From Nevskia sp043781855 (GTDB taxonomy: Bacteria > Pseudomonadota > Gammaproteobacteria > Nevskiales > Nevskiaceae): a stretch of DNA of 34,130 nucleotides. Shown here piece by piece: positions 26,103 through 34,086 of the stretch. The stretch's first letter is position 1. Each line of letters begins with the position of its first letter. The stretch lies in NCBI GenBank assembly GCA_043781855.1, contig JAYWBB010000095.1, forward strand, positions 1 to 34,130, in the 5' to 3' direction. The notes below the pieces were generated by a model that was not told the origin of the DNA, made no database searches, and saw nothing but the letters and a program-made list of their open reading frames with translations. The translations under genes and the position numbers were made by a program.

Positions 26103-27146
26103 ATGAACCTCAAGGGAATCCGCGTCAAGACGCATGACATGTCGCTGCGCGACGGCATGCACCCGAAGCGCCACCAGATATCGGTGGCACAGATGAAGGC
26201 CATCGCGCAGGGACTCGACGCGGCCGGCGTGCCGCTGATCGAGGTCACGCATGGCGACGGTCTCGGCGGCGCCTCGGTCAACTACGGCTTTGCAGCGGCC
26301 TCCGACGAAGAATATCTGCGCGCGGTGGTGCCGCTGCTGAAGCAGGCGAAAGTTTCGGCGCTGCTGATTCCGGGCATCGGCACCGTCGATCATCTGAAGA
26401 TGGCGGCCGACTGCGGCGTGACCACGATCCGCGTCGCGACGCACTGCACCGAAGCGGACGTGGCGGAACAGCACATCACCGTGGGCCGCTTGATGGGGCT
26501 CGACACCGTCGGCTTCCTGATGATGGCGCACATGGCCACGCCCGAGAAAATTCTCGAGCAGGCCCGGCTGATGGAAAGCTACGGCGCGAATTGCATTTAT
26601 GTCACCGACAGTGCCGGTTACATGCTGCCGGACGATGTCGCCGCGCGTATCGCGCTGCTGCGTGAAAAGCTCCAGCCCGGGACCGAGCTGGGTTTCCACG
26701 GGCATCACAATCTTTCGCTGGGCGTGTCGAACTCGCTGGCCGCCATCGAGGCCGGCGCACGGCGCATCGACTGCGCCTGCGGCGGCATGGGCGCGGGCGC
26801 CGGCAACACGCCGCTGGAAGTGTTCATCGCAGTCTGCAACCGCATGGGTATCGAGACCGGTGTCGACCTGTTCAAGGTCAGCGACGTTGCCGAAGATCTG
26901 GTGACGCCGATCCTCGACTTCCCGGTGCGCATCGATCGCAACTCGCTGACGCTCGGCTACGCCGGGGTCTATTCGAGCTTCCTGCTGTTCGCCAAACGCG
27001 CCGAAGCCCGATACGGCGTCCCGGCGCGCGAAATCCTGATCGAGCTGGGCCGCCAGAAGATGGTCGGCGGTCAGGAAGACATGATCGAGGACACCGCGAT
27101 CACGATGGCGCGCGAGCGCGGTTTGCTGAAGGCGGACGCGGCTTGA
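26103..27146 (+). CDS. dmpG: 4-hydroxy-2-oxovalerate aldolase
   Basis: The 347-residue Mn-dependent TIM-barrel aldolase splits 4-hydroxy-2-oxovalerate into pyruvate and acetaldehyde. The motifs are DMSLRDGMHP with Arg16, Asp17 and His20, and the metal ligands His199 and His201 in GFHGHHNLSLG. The C-terminal domain with CACGGMGAGAGNTPLE contacts DmpF. This closes the visible meta pathway. The next gene starts only 22 bp on, and no tautomerase (dmpI) gene intervenes. Confidence 0.97.
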   Translation: MNLKGIRVKTHDMSLRDGMHPKRHQISVAQMKAIAQGLDAAGVPLIEVTHGDGLGGASVNYGFAAASDEEYLRAVVPLLKQAKVSALLIPGIGTVDHLKMAADCGVTTIRVATHCTEADVAEQHITVGRLMGLDTVGFLMMAHMATPEKILEQARLMESYGANCIYVTDSAGYMLPDDVAARIALLREKLQPGTELGFHGHHNLSLGVSNSLAAIEAGARRIDCACGGMGAGAGNTPLEVFIAVCNRMGIETGVDLFKVSDVAEDLVTPILDFPVRIDRNSLTLGYAGVYSSFLLFAKRAEARYGVPAREILIELGRQKMVGGQEDMIEDTAITMARERGLLKADAA

Positions 27147-27168
27147 GCGGGATCGAGGAGACCGAACA

Positions 27169-28182
27169 ATGACCGCGCCCATCGACAGAATCCTCGCGCT
27201 GCTCTGCGTGGCGGGATTGAGCGCCTGCATGCAGGCGCCGGATCTGAGCACAGTGCAGGCCGAGCGTGCAAAGCCGATCCAGCGCTCCGACAATTTCCAG
27301 GCGGTTGCCGGCAACGGCCGCGTGGTCATCGCGGCCGCCAGCGGTGGGGCACTGCTGAGCTCGACTGATTCCGGTCTCGGCTGGGTGCGCCAGGTACTGG
27401 CTGCGCCGTCGTCGGTGATCGCACTCGCGGCTTGCCCCGACGGCAGCTTCGCCGGCCTCGATTTCTACCGGAAGGTCTGGACCGCCGATGCCGACGGCAA
27501 GCAGTGGCAGTCGCATCCGCTTGACGACAAGATCAACGCCCTGGCGCTCACCTGCGATCCGGCGAACCGCCTGTGGGTTGTCGGCAGCTACAGCACCATC
27601 CTCACCAGCGCCGACCACGGCGCAAGCTGGACGAAACGGGATCTGGGCAAGGACTCGATCCTGACCACGGTGCAGTTCGTCGACGCGCAGCACGGCTTCA
27701 TCACCGGCGAGTTCGGCACCGTGCTGCGCACGACCGACGCCGGTGCGACCTGGCAACAACAGCCGGTGATTCCGAACGACTTCTATCCCTACTCGGCGAT
27801 CTTCATCGATCGGCGTCAGGGCTGGCTCAGTGGCCTGGCCGGCGCGATCCTGCATACCGACGATGGCGGCCAGACCTGGGTGGCGCAGGGCAACCCCGGT
27901 GGCTCGCCGATGTTCGCGCTGCTGTCGGCGGGCGAGGCCCTTTTCGCAGTCGGTGCGGGCGGCCGCCTGCTGATGCGACACGACCGCGAGTGGCTGCCGG
28001 TCCCGAGCCTTCCAGCACTGCCGACGACGCTCACCGCCGGCATCGCGATCGACGCCGATTCGCTGCTCGTCGCCGGTGCCGGCGGTACGCTGCAACTCGT
28101 GCATTTGCCGGCACCGACCGCTGCCGCTGCCGCGCTCTCCTCATCCACGTTGTCACCGGCTGCGGGAGCGCTGTCGCCATGA
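27169..28182 (+). CDS. YCF48-like / BNR-repeat beta-propeller lipoprotein
   Basis: The 337-residue product has an N-terminal signal with lipobox LSAC (Cys20), followed by Met, not Asp, so sorting to the outer membrane is plausible. Four Asp-box-like repeats, STDSGLGW (65-72), TSADHGASW (146-154), RTTDAGATW (187-195) and HTDDGGQTW (229-237), indicate a beta-propeller of the YCF48/BNR kind. The C-terminus is Ala/Ser/Pro-rich. GAGGAG precedes the ATG. It overlaps the RND permease gene by 4 bp, so the two are coupled. Homologues sit beside RND/DUF1302/DUF1329 genes; function is not established, and a role in photosystem assembly is excluded by context. Confidence 0.85.
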   Translation: MTAPIDRILALLCVAGLSACMQAPDLSTVQAERAKPIQRSDNFQAVAGNGRVVIAAASGGALLSSTDSGLGWVRQVLAAPSSVIALAACPDGSFAGLDFYRKVWTADADGKQWQSHPLDDKINALALTCDPANRLWVVGSYSTILTSADHGASWTKRDLGKDSILTTVQFVDAQHGFITGEFGTVLRTTDAGATWQQQPVIPNDFYPYSAIFIDRRQGWLSGLAGAILHTDDGGQTWVAQGNPGGSPMFALLSAGEALFAVGAGGRLLMRHDREWLPVPSLPALPTTLTAGIAIDADSLLVAGAGGTLQLVHLPAPTAAAAALSSSTLSPAAGALSP

Positions 28183-30611
28183 TGAACTTCCGTAATCGCC
28201 TGATCGCCATGCTCATGCGCGGCGAGACCTGGATCTTCGCCAATCCCGCCATCGTGCTCGGCATGATCCTCGCGGTCACTCTGTTTTTCGCGGCGCAACT
28301 GCCGAAGTTGCGTACCTACACCGACTTTGCCGATCTGCTGCCGCAGAACCATCCGTACATCCAGACCTACAACCGCATCAAGGAAAACTTCGGCGGCGCC
28401 AACGTCATCCTGATCGCCATCGAAACGGAACAAGGCGACATCTTCAACGACGAAACCCTGGGCCTGGTCTACCAGGCCACCCAGGGCATGGACAGCCTGC
28501 CGAGCATCAACCACAACCTCGTCACCAGCCTCACGCACCGCACCGTGCGCAAGGTCTATCTGACACCGGAAGGCAGCTTCGCCTCAGAGCCCTACTACGA
28601 CGCGCAGCAGCCCACACATACACCGGAACAGCTCGCGCAGATTCGCAAGGACGTCATGGCCAACCCGCAGGTCTACGGTCTGCTGGTGTCGCCGGACCTG
28701 AAGGCAGCGCTGATCAAGGGGCAGCTCGTCGAAAGCGGAATCGATTATCCGGCGACCTTCGCCGCACTCCAGAAAGTCCGCGAGTCGGTGAGCCGGCCGG
28801 GCCACAAGGTTTACATCACCGGCAACCCGGTGCTGACCGGCTGGGTCTACACCTATTTCAACCAGATCCTCGCGATTCTGGCGTTCACGCTGGCGCTGCT
28901 TGCAGCACTCCTGATCCTGTATTTCCGGCGTCTGTACGGCATCGCCCTGCCGCTGCTCGGCATCGCCCTGTCGTCGACCTGGGGTCTCGGCTTCATGGCC
29001 CTGCTCGGCTTCAACCTTGAACCGCTGTCGATGCCGATCCCGTTCCTGATCGCGGCGCGCGCGACCTCGCACGGCGTGCAGCTGGTGGCGCGCTACTACG
29101 AGGAACTGGCGATCACGCGTGACGGCAAACGCGCCGCGCGCAACGCCCTCGATGCCCTGTTCCGGCCCGGCTCGCTGGCGATCACGGTCGACGCGGTCGG
29201 CATTGCGGCCCTTGTGCTCGGCTCCGCGCCGTTCAACTGGAAGCTCGGTATCTCGGCTGGCTTTTGGGCGTTTTCGGTGATCTTCACCGTGCACTTCATG
29301 GTGCCGCTGGCGCTGACGCTGCTGCCGCAGCCGCGCAACATGGAAAACAAGAACGAGGGCGTGCGCGCCTTCCTCGGCGGCATCATGGCGCGCACTGGCG
29401 GTACCACCACCGGGGCGAAGGTGATCCTCGGCGTCAGTCTGCTGCTGATGCTCGGCGGCGCGCGGTACGCCACCCGCGTGCAGATCGGCGAGTCCGAACC
29501 GGGCTCGCCGATTCTCCATCGCGATCACGATTTCAATCTCTCGACGAAAGCGATCAACGGACGCTTCCCCGGCTCCGAGGAATTGCACATCGTGGCGCGC
29601 ACTGCGGAGAACGGCGACATCAAGCGCCCGGAGGTGCTGCGGGCCATCGAGACTTTTCAGGGGCTGATGCTGCAAGACCCCGGGCTGGGCGGCGTCAAGG
29701 CGCTGCCCGCGGTGGTCCGGACGGTCAACCGCCTGACCCACAACGAGGATCCGCGCTGGATGCAGATTCCCGATACCAAAGCGGAAGTCGGTGGACTGAT
29801 GTTCGCGTATCTCGCCTCCAGTCCGATTCCCGGCGCGCTCAAGGAATTCGTCAGCCCGGATGAAAACGAGGCCGACCTCGTGTTTTTCTACAAGGATCAT
29901 CGCGCCGAAACCATCAACCGCGCGCTGGCGCTGGCGAAGGAAGCGGCGATCACCGCCTCGGCCGGTGTCGAGGGCCTGAGCTTCGAGCCCGGCGGCGGTA
30001 TCGTCGGCGTGACGGCGGCAGCCAACGAGGCGCTGCACCGCGATCACGGAATTCTCGTACCGATGGTCATGCTTCTGGCCTTCGTACTGGTCATGGCCTA
30101 CTACCAGTCGATCCACGCCGGCTGGCTGATGGTGCTGCCGATGCTGTTCTCGACGGCGATGACCTACGCCTACATGGGCTGGCGCGGCATCGGCATCAGC
30201 GTCAACACGGTGCCGGTGATCATGGTCGGCGTTGGTGTCGGCATCGACTACGCGGTGTATTTCATGGATCGCATCCGCGAGGAAGTCGCCGAGATCGGCG
30301 ACATCAAGAAGGCCGCGATCAACGCCGTCAGCACCACCGGCTACGCGGTGAGCTTCACCGCCATCACGCTGACCGCCGGTGTAATTCTCTGGGTGTTCAT
30401 GTCCGACCTGCGTTTCCAGTCCGATGCAGCCGTGCTGCTGTCGCTGATGCTGGTGGTCAATGCGATCGCCGCGATCTTCATCGTCCCAGCCTGGTGCGTG
30501 GTGTTCAAGCCGCGCTTCGTCATGGCGGCCTACACGGCCAGTCACTCCGTCTTACAGACGACGCCGGACGCGTCGGCAAAAGCGACAGCGCGAGGCGAAG
30601 CGCTCAGTTAA
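28179..30611 (+). CDS. RND/MMPL-family inner-membrane permease
   Basis: The 810-residue protein has the RND layout: membrane helix 1 (about 22-41), a periplasmic loop to about 220, five helices to about 382, a second transmembrane start (about 413-427), a loop to about 622 and a final helix bundle to about 770. The second half has the family motif VGVGIDYAVYF with Asp690. The equivalent first-half helix reads ARATSHGVQLVARYY and carries Ser297 and His298 with no Asp. At this size, without an adjacent membrane-fusion gene, it resembles the MMPL/HpnN class that moves lipids or hydrophobic molecules, not AcrB. The substrate is unknown. It overlaps the upstream lipoprotein gene (ATGA). Confidence 0.88.
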   Translation: MMNFRNRLIAMLMRGETWIFANPAIVLGMILAVTLFFAAQLPKLRTYTDFADLLPQNHPYIQTYNRIKENFGGANVILIAIETEQGDIFNDETLGLVYQATQGMDSLPSINHNLVTSLTHRTVRKVYLTPEGSFASEPYYDAQQPTHTPEQLAQIRKDVMANPQVYGLLVSPDLKAALIKGQLVESGIDYPATFAALQKVRESVSRPGHKVYITGNPVLTGWVYTYFNQILAILAFTLALLAALLILYFRRLYGIALPLLGIALSSTWGLGFMALLGFNLEPLSMPIPFLIAARATSHGVQLVARYYEELAITRDGKRAARNALDALFRPGSLAITVDAVGIAALVLGSAPFNWKLGISAGFWAFSVIFTVHFMVPLALTLLPQPRNMENKNEGVRAFLGGIMARTGGTTTGAKVILGVSLLLMLGGARYATRVQIGESEPGSPILHRDHDFNLSTKAINGRFPGSEELHIVARTAENGDIKRPEVLRAIETFQGLMLQDPGLGGVKALPAVVRTVNRLTHNEDPRWMQIPDTKAEVGGLMFAYLASSPIPGALKEFVSPDENEADLVFFYKDHRAETINRALALAKEAAITASAGVEGLSFEPGGGIVGVTAAANEALHRDHGILVPMVMLLAFVLVMAYYQSIHAGWLMVLPMLFSTAMTYAYMGWRGIGISVNTVPVIMVGVGVGIDYAVYFMDRIREEVAEIGDIKKAAINAVSTTGYAVSFTAITLTAGVILWVFMSDLRFQSDAAVLLSLMLVVNAIAAIFIVPAWCVVFKPRFVMAAYTASHSVLQTTPDASAKATARGEALS

Positions 30612-30636
30612 GTCCGGGGTCTGCGGAACCCGGACT
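30611..30636 (+). promoter_or_regulatory. Intercistronic hairpin after the RND permease gene
   Basis: AGTCCGGG and CCCGGACT form a perfect 8-bp GC-rich stem with a 10-nt loop, beginning at the last base of the permease stop codon. No T-run follows, so it looks more like an mRNA-stability or attenuation element in the 70-bp gap before the DUF1302 gene than an intrinsic terminator. Confidence 0.5.
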
Positions 30637-30681
30637 CCAATAGACAGTCCAGCCCATAACAACACAAGGGGGAGCACAGCG

Positions 30682-32697
30682 ATGAACAGGCCGAAGAGCC
30701 GGAAATGCTTTACGCGATTCAAGACCACGGGGTTCAGATCGGTATTTTTGCGGGCGGCGCTGTCGTCGCTGGCCATGATCGCGGCGTTCGCCAGTCCGGC
30801 GCGCGCCGATGATCTCTACCTGCACGGCTACTACGAAAACGACACCCATATCCGCGCCGCCGACAACACCGGCAAGACGGTGGGTCTGTCGAAGCTGCGC
30901 AATACTGTCCAGATAGAATTCAAGAAGGGAATTCTCGATAGCGGCTTTGCCGTCAATGGCATCTTTCGCGGCACTTACGACGGTGTTTACGATCTCAACG
31001 ACAAGCAGTACGGCGACAACGCCGGTGGTGCGGTCAATCTCCAGACGACGACTCCCGGCGGCTTCGTCGACGTGCCGCACGGCGGTGGCCTGAACCATGA
31101 CCAGGTTGCCGGTCTCGGCCTGACCAACAACACGTTTGGTTTCAACTCCACCAACCCCAATGCGCCCGGCTACAACCCGAACAGCGCGCTGCGCGTGATC
31201 GGCGATCGCTGGCATTCGATCAACGGCGGAGCGGCATTCGGCGTGCCGGTGCGGCCCTGCGATATCGATAACCGCGGCTGTGCCAACTTCGGCGGCTACG
31301 GCAACAAGAAAGGCAATGAGCTGGCCTTTCCCGAGTTCAACAGCCGGCTGGATTTCATCCGCGAGCTGTACATCAAAGGCTCGATCCCCGTCGGCGACAC
31401 CAGCAGCGTATTCGTCAAGCTCGGCCGTCAGCAGGTGGTCTGGGGACGTACCGACCTGTTCCGCGTGCTCGACGTCATCAATCCGGTCGACTACTCGCGC
31501 AACAACATCTACGACGAGTTGCAGGACATCCGCATTCCACAGTGGATACTCCAGACCGAGTACCGGTTGGGCGGCACCCGGTTCCTGCAGGACGCGAACT
31601 TCCAGCTGATCTGGAATTTCGACAAGTTCCGTCCGAACAATCTCGGCCAGTGCGGCACGCCGAACGTGATTCTTGACGCCGGCTGCCTGTTCCGCGGGCT
31701 GAAGAACCTCTGGGACAACGGCGGCACGGTTGCGAGTTTCGCGAACGTCGCGCCGGGTGTGTTCCTGGCCACGGATTTCGGTCCCAGGACGATCGGGCTG
31801 CGCAATATCGATCTGCCGAAGTGGAGTCTGGCCAACACCCAGATCGGCGGCAAGTTCGAGGGTATTACTCCGGGTGGAATCAACTTCTCGCTGAATGCGC
31901 TGAACTACCGCTCGCAACTGCCCTCGCTGCACGGCGGCCGGGGTGCGACCAATCCATTCACGGGTGTTGCGTCCGACCCGAATCCCTACCTGATCGCTTT
32001 CGATCTGGTCTATCCACGCGTGAATCTGATCGGCGGCTCGGCAGACATCCAGTTGCGCAGCATCAAGGCCGCACTGCGTTTCGAAGGCGCCTACACGCAT
32101 GGTGAGGAATTCGCCAATACGCTCCATTCCGAGCTGTACTCGCGCAACGACGTCTTCCGTTCGGTGATCGGCCTTGACCGGCCGACGTTCATCCCGTTCA
32201 TCAATCCGAACCGGACCACGGTGATCTCCGCGCAGCTTTTTTACCAGCACATCTTCAACCACGAGCGGCAGCAGGGGCCGCTCGGCCCGGTCGGCATTGC
32301 GGATTTCAAGAACAACTTCATCGGCACGCTGCTGATCAAGTCGTTCCTGGTCAACGACCGCGTCAGTCCCCAGGTGATTCTCGCCAACGATTTCGGCGCC
32401 CGCGCCGTGGTGGTGGCGCCATCGGTGGACTGGATCATCAACGACCAGCTCAAGCTCACGGTGGGCGGCAACATCAAATCGCTGTGGGGCAACATCGATC
32501 GCTACAAGTTCGACGACTGCCGCTCCTGCAATCCATTCCCGCCGTTCACGTCCGGCCCCAATTATCCCAACGATCCGTTCCAGCCGGGTTCGAACGGCTT
32601 GGGCGGCATCGAGCCGCTGGGTCGCTTCCGTGCCGGCCCGATCGGCGCGGCTTACAAGGAAGACGAAGGCTTCGTCACCTTGCGGTACTCGTTTTAA
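30682..32697 (+). CDS. DUF1302 outer-membrane beta-barrel protein
   Basis: The 671-residue product has a long N-terminal signal ending SPARA (cleavage after about residue 42) and then alternating amphipathic strands. The terminal sequence VTLRYSF ends in Phe, the usual outer-membrane barrel signal. KLGRQQVVWGRTDLFRVLDVINPVDY is the clearest DUF1302 signature (given here as a region, about residues 245-275). The mature protein has three close cysteine pairs, suggesting disulfide-stabilised loops. GGGGGAG lies before the ATG. DUF1302 proteins are found with DUF1329 and RND proteins; transport of hydrophobic compounds is inferred. Confidence 0.87.
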   Translation: MNRPKSRKCFTRFKTTGFRSVFLRAALSSLAMIAAFASPARADDLYLHGYYENDTHIRAADNTGKTVGLSKLRNTVQIEFKKGILDSGFAVNGIFRGTYDGVYDLNDKQYGDNAGGAVNLQTTTPGGFVDVPHGGGLNHDQVAGLGLTNNTFGFNSTNPNAPGYNPNSALRVIGDRWHSINGGAAFGVPVRPCDIDNRGCANFGGYGNKKGNELAFPEFNSRLDFIRELYIKGSIPVGDTSSVFVKLGRQQVVWGRTDLFRVLDVINPVDYSRNNIYDELQDIRIPQWILQTEYRLGGTRFLQDANFQLIWNFDKFRPNNLGQCGTPNVILDAGCLFRGLKNLWDNGGTVASFANVAPGVFLATDFGPRTIGLRNIDLPKWSLANTQIGGKFEGITPGGINFSLNALNYRSQLPSLHGGRGATNPFTGVASDPNPYLIAFDLVYPRVNLIGGSADIQLRSIKAALRFEGAYTHGEEFANTLHSELYSRNDVFRSVIGLDRPTFIPFINPNRTTVISAQLFYQHIFNHERQQGPLGPVGIADFKNNFIGTLLIKSFLVNDRVSPQVILANDFGARAVVVAPSVDWIINDQLKLTVGGNIKSLWGNIDRYKFDDCRSCNPFPPFTSGPNYPNDPFQPGSNGLGGIEPLGRFRAGPIGAAYKEDEGFVTLRYSF

Positions 32698-32721
32698 TAG
32701 ACAACGATGGAGGAGCAACTC

Positions 32722-34032
32722 ATGAAAAAGCACAATCTAATCGCGACATTTGCGCTGTTGGCCGGGCTGGTCGCCGGTACCGCACAGGCGGTGACGCCGG
32801 CTGATGTCGAGCGTTCGTTCAACCCCTACAAGGACGGCATGCCGAGCTTTCCGGGGCTGACGCCGGGCATGGTCATCAACAAGGACAATGTCGACAAGTT
32901 CAAGGACGTGCTCGACGCCGGCATGGTGATGGTCCTGAAGAATGGCTGGTCCGAGATCAAAGTCGGACCGACGACGCAGTTCACGCTGAACCAGCACTAC
33001 ATCGAAGCCAGTCTGAAGAACGCCGGCAGTGCCCAGCTGGGTGCTCTGAATGGCCAGCTCACCGGCTTCGTGGCGGGGCGGCCGTTCCCGGAAGAACCCA
33101 GCGACAGCGATGCCCGCGCCGGTGAAAAAATCGCCTGGAACTACAAGTACGGCATCAACTGGGGCGATGGCGCGATCATCGCGCCGTTCTACTGGAAATA
33201 CCGGAACATGCAGACCGGGAAGGTGGAACGCACGATCAAGTTCAACTTTCACTTCCTGAACTTCAAACATCGCGTGCAGGACGCACCGCTCCCGGAAGTG
33301 GTTCCGAACCCGTCGCAATTGTTTCGCGGCATCTACGTCAACGTCATCGAGCCGGACGATCTGAAGAACACGCAGTTGCTGATCCAGCGTTACGAAGACG
33401 ATCTGAAGTTCGACGACGCTTATTTGTATCTCGGCTTCCAGCGTCGCGTGCGCCGCCTCGCCACCGGGCAGACGACTGACTCCTTCCTGGGCTCGGATTT
33501 GATGATCGAGGATTTCGAGGGCTACAACGGCCGCATCTCGGACATGAAGTGGACGTACAAGGGCACCAAGAACATCCTGATGCCTTACTACGACCACAAC
33601 GCGCTGCAGCTGACCGATGAATTCAAGGAAGCGGACGGCTACAAGTATGTGGATTTCGGCGGGCAGGGCGGTTGCTTCCAGAACATTACCTGGCAGCTGC
33701 GCAAGGTCTATGTCGTCGAGGCGGTGCCGGTGAATGCCAGCCATCCAGTCGGCAAGCGCGTATTCCATATTGACGCGCAGGTCTACAACATCAACCGCAC
33801 GCTGATCTACGACCGCAAGGGCGAGCTGTGGAAATCCTTTACCATTGGCAAGGCCCACCCGGATTCGCATCTGCCGATCAACAAGGGCAGCGGCATTGCG
33901 ATCGACGATTCGGTCTCGATGATCGATGTCCAGTCCCGGCATTGCACGACGGCGCAGTTCAAGGGCCAGATCGATCCGAAGCAGAATCCGGCGAACCTGT
34001 TTCAGGTGCAGAATCTGCGTTCCGGTGACTAG
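32722..34032 (+). CDS. DUF1329 periplasmic (LolA/LolB-like) protein
   Basis: The 436-residue product has a signal peptide MKKHNLIATFALLAGLVAGT ending AQA (cleavage after about residue 23). The mature part starts VTPADVERSF, with PGMVINKDNVDKFKDVLDA, TWQLRKVYVVEAVP and DAQVYNINRTLIYDRKGELW typical of DUF1329. Known DUF1329 structure resembles LolA/LolB lipoprotein carriers, so it may ferry a hydrophobic ligand between the membranes. The ATG at 32722 was preferred over an upstream ATG at 32707 because a strong GGAGGAG sits in between. It follows DUF1302 by 24 bp and closes the module. Confidence 0.88.
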   Translation: MKKHNLIATFALLAGLVAGTAQAVTPADVERSFNPYKDGMPSFPGLTPGMVINKDNVDKFKDVLDAGMVMVLKNGWSEIKVGPTTQFTLNQHYIEASLKNAGSAQLGALNGQLTGFVAGRPFPEEPSDSDARAGEKIAWNYKYGINWGDGAIIAPFYWKYRNMQTGKVERTIKFNFHFLNFKHRVQDAPLPEVVPNPSQLFRGIYVNVIEPDDLKNTQLLIQRYEDDLKFDDAYLYLGFQRRVRRLATGQTTDSFLGSDLMIEDFEGYNGRISDMKWTYKGTKNILMPYYDHNALQLTDEFKEADGYKYVDFGGQGGCFQNITWQLRKVYVVEAVPVNASHPVGKRVFHIDAQVYNINRTLIYDRKGELWKSFTIGKAHPDSHLPINKGSGIAIDDSVSMIDVQSRHCTTAQFKGQIDPKQNPANLFQVQNLRSGD

Positions 34033-34056
34033 GGATGCTCTGAAAAAGCAGTTAAA

Positions 34057-34079
34057 CCCTTCTCCCTCCGGGAGAAGGG
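34057..34079. terminator. Perfect 10-bp hairpin after the DUF1329 gene (terminator and/or dispersed repeat)
   Basis: CCCTTCTCCC and GGGAGAAGGG pair perfectly around a 3-nt loop, 25 bp after the stop. No T-tract follows directly (it continues CAGGGATGAGGG). This wording resembles palindromic intergenic repeats scattered in many Gammaproteobacterial genomes, so a repeat element is as likely as a simple terminator. Confidence 0.6.
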
Positions 34080-34086
34080 CAGGGAT

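Noticed and set aside
27147..27168. A possible hidden dmpI gene after dmpG
   Set aside because: Only 22 bp are available, while the tautomerase needs about 190 bp. No Pro-starting roughly 62-residue frame was recognised among the catabolic genes.
27169..28182. Photosystem II assembly role suggested by the YCF48 label
   Set aside because: The family name is historical. Neighbours are catabolic and envelope genes, and no photosynthesis gene is present.
28584..32733. Two very long minus-strand open frames (653 and 709 residues) opposite the RND and DUF1302 genes
   Set aside because: They are composition artefacts mirroring the plus-strand codons. The plus strand has signal peptides, motifs and ribosome sites.
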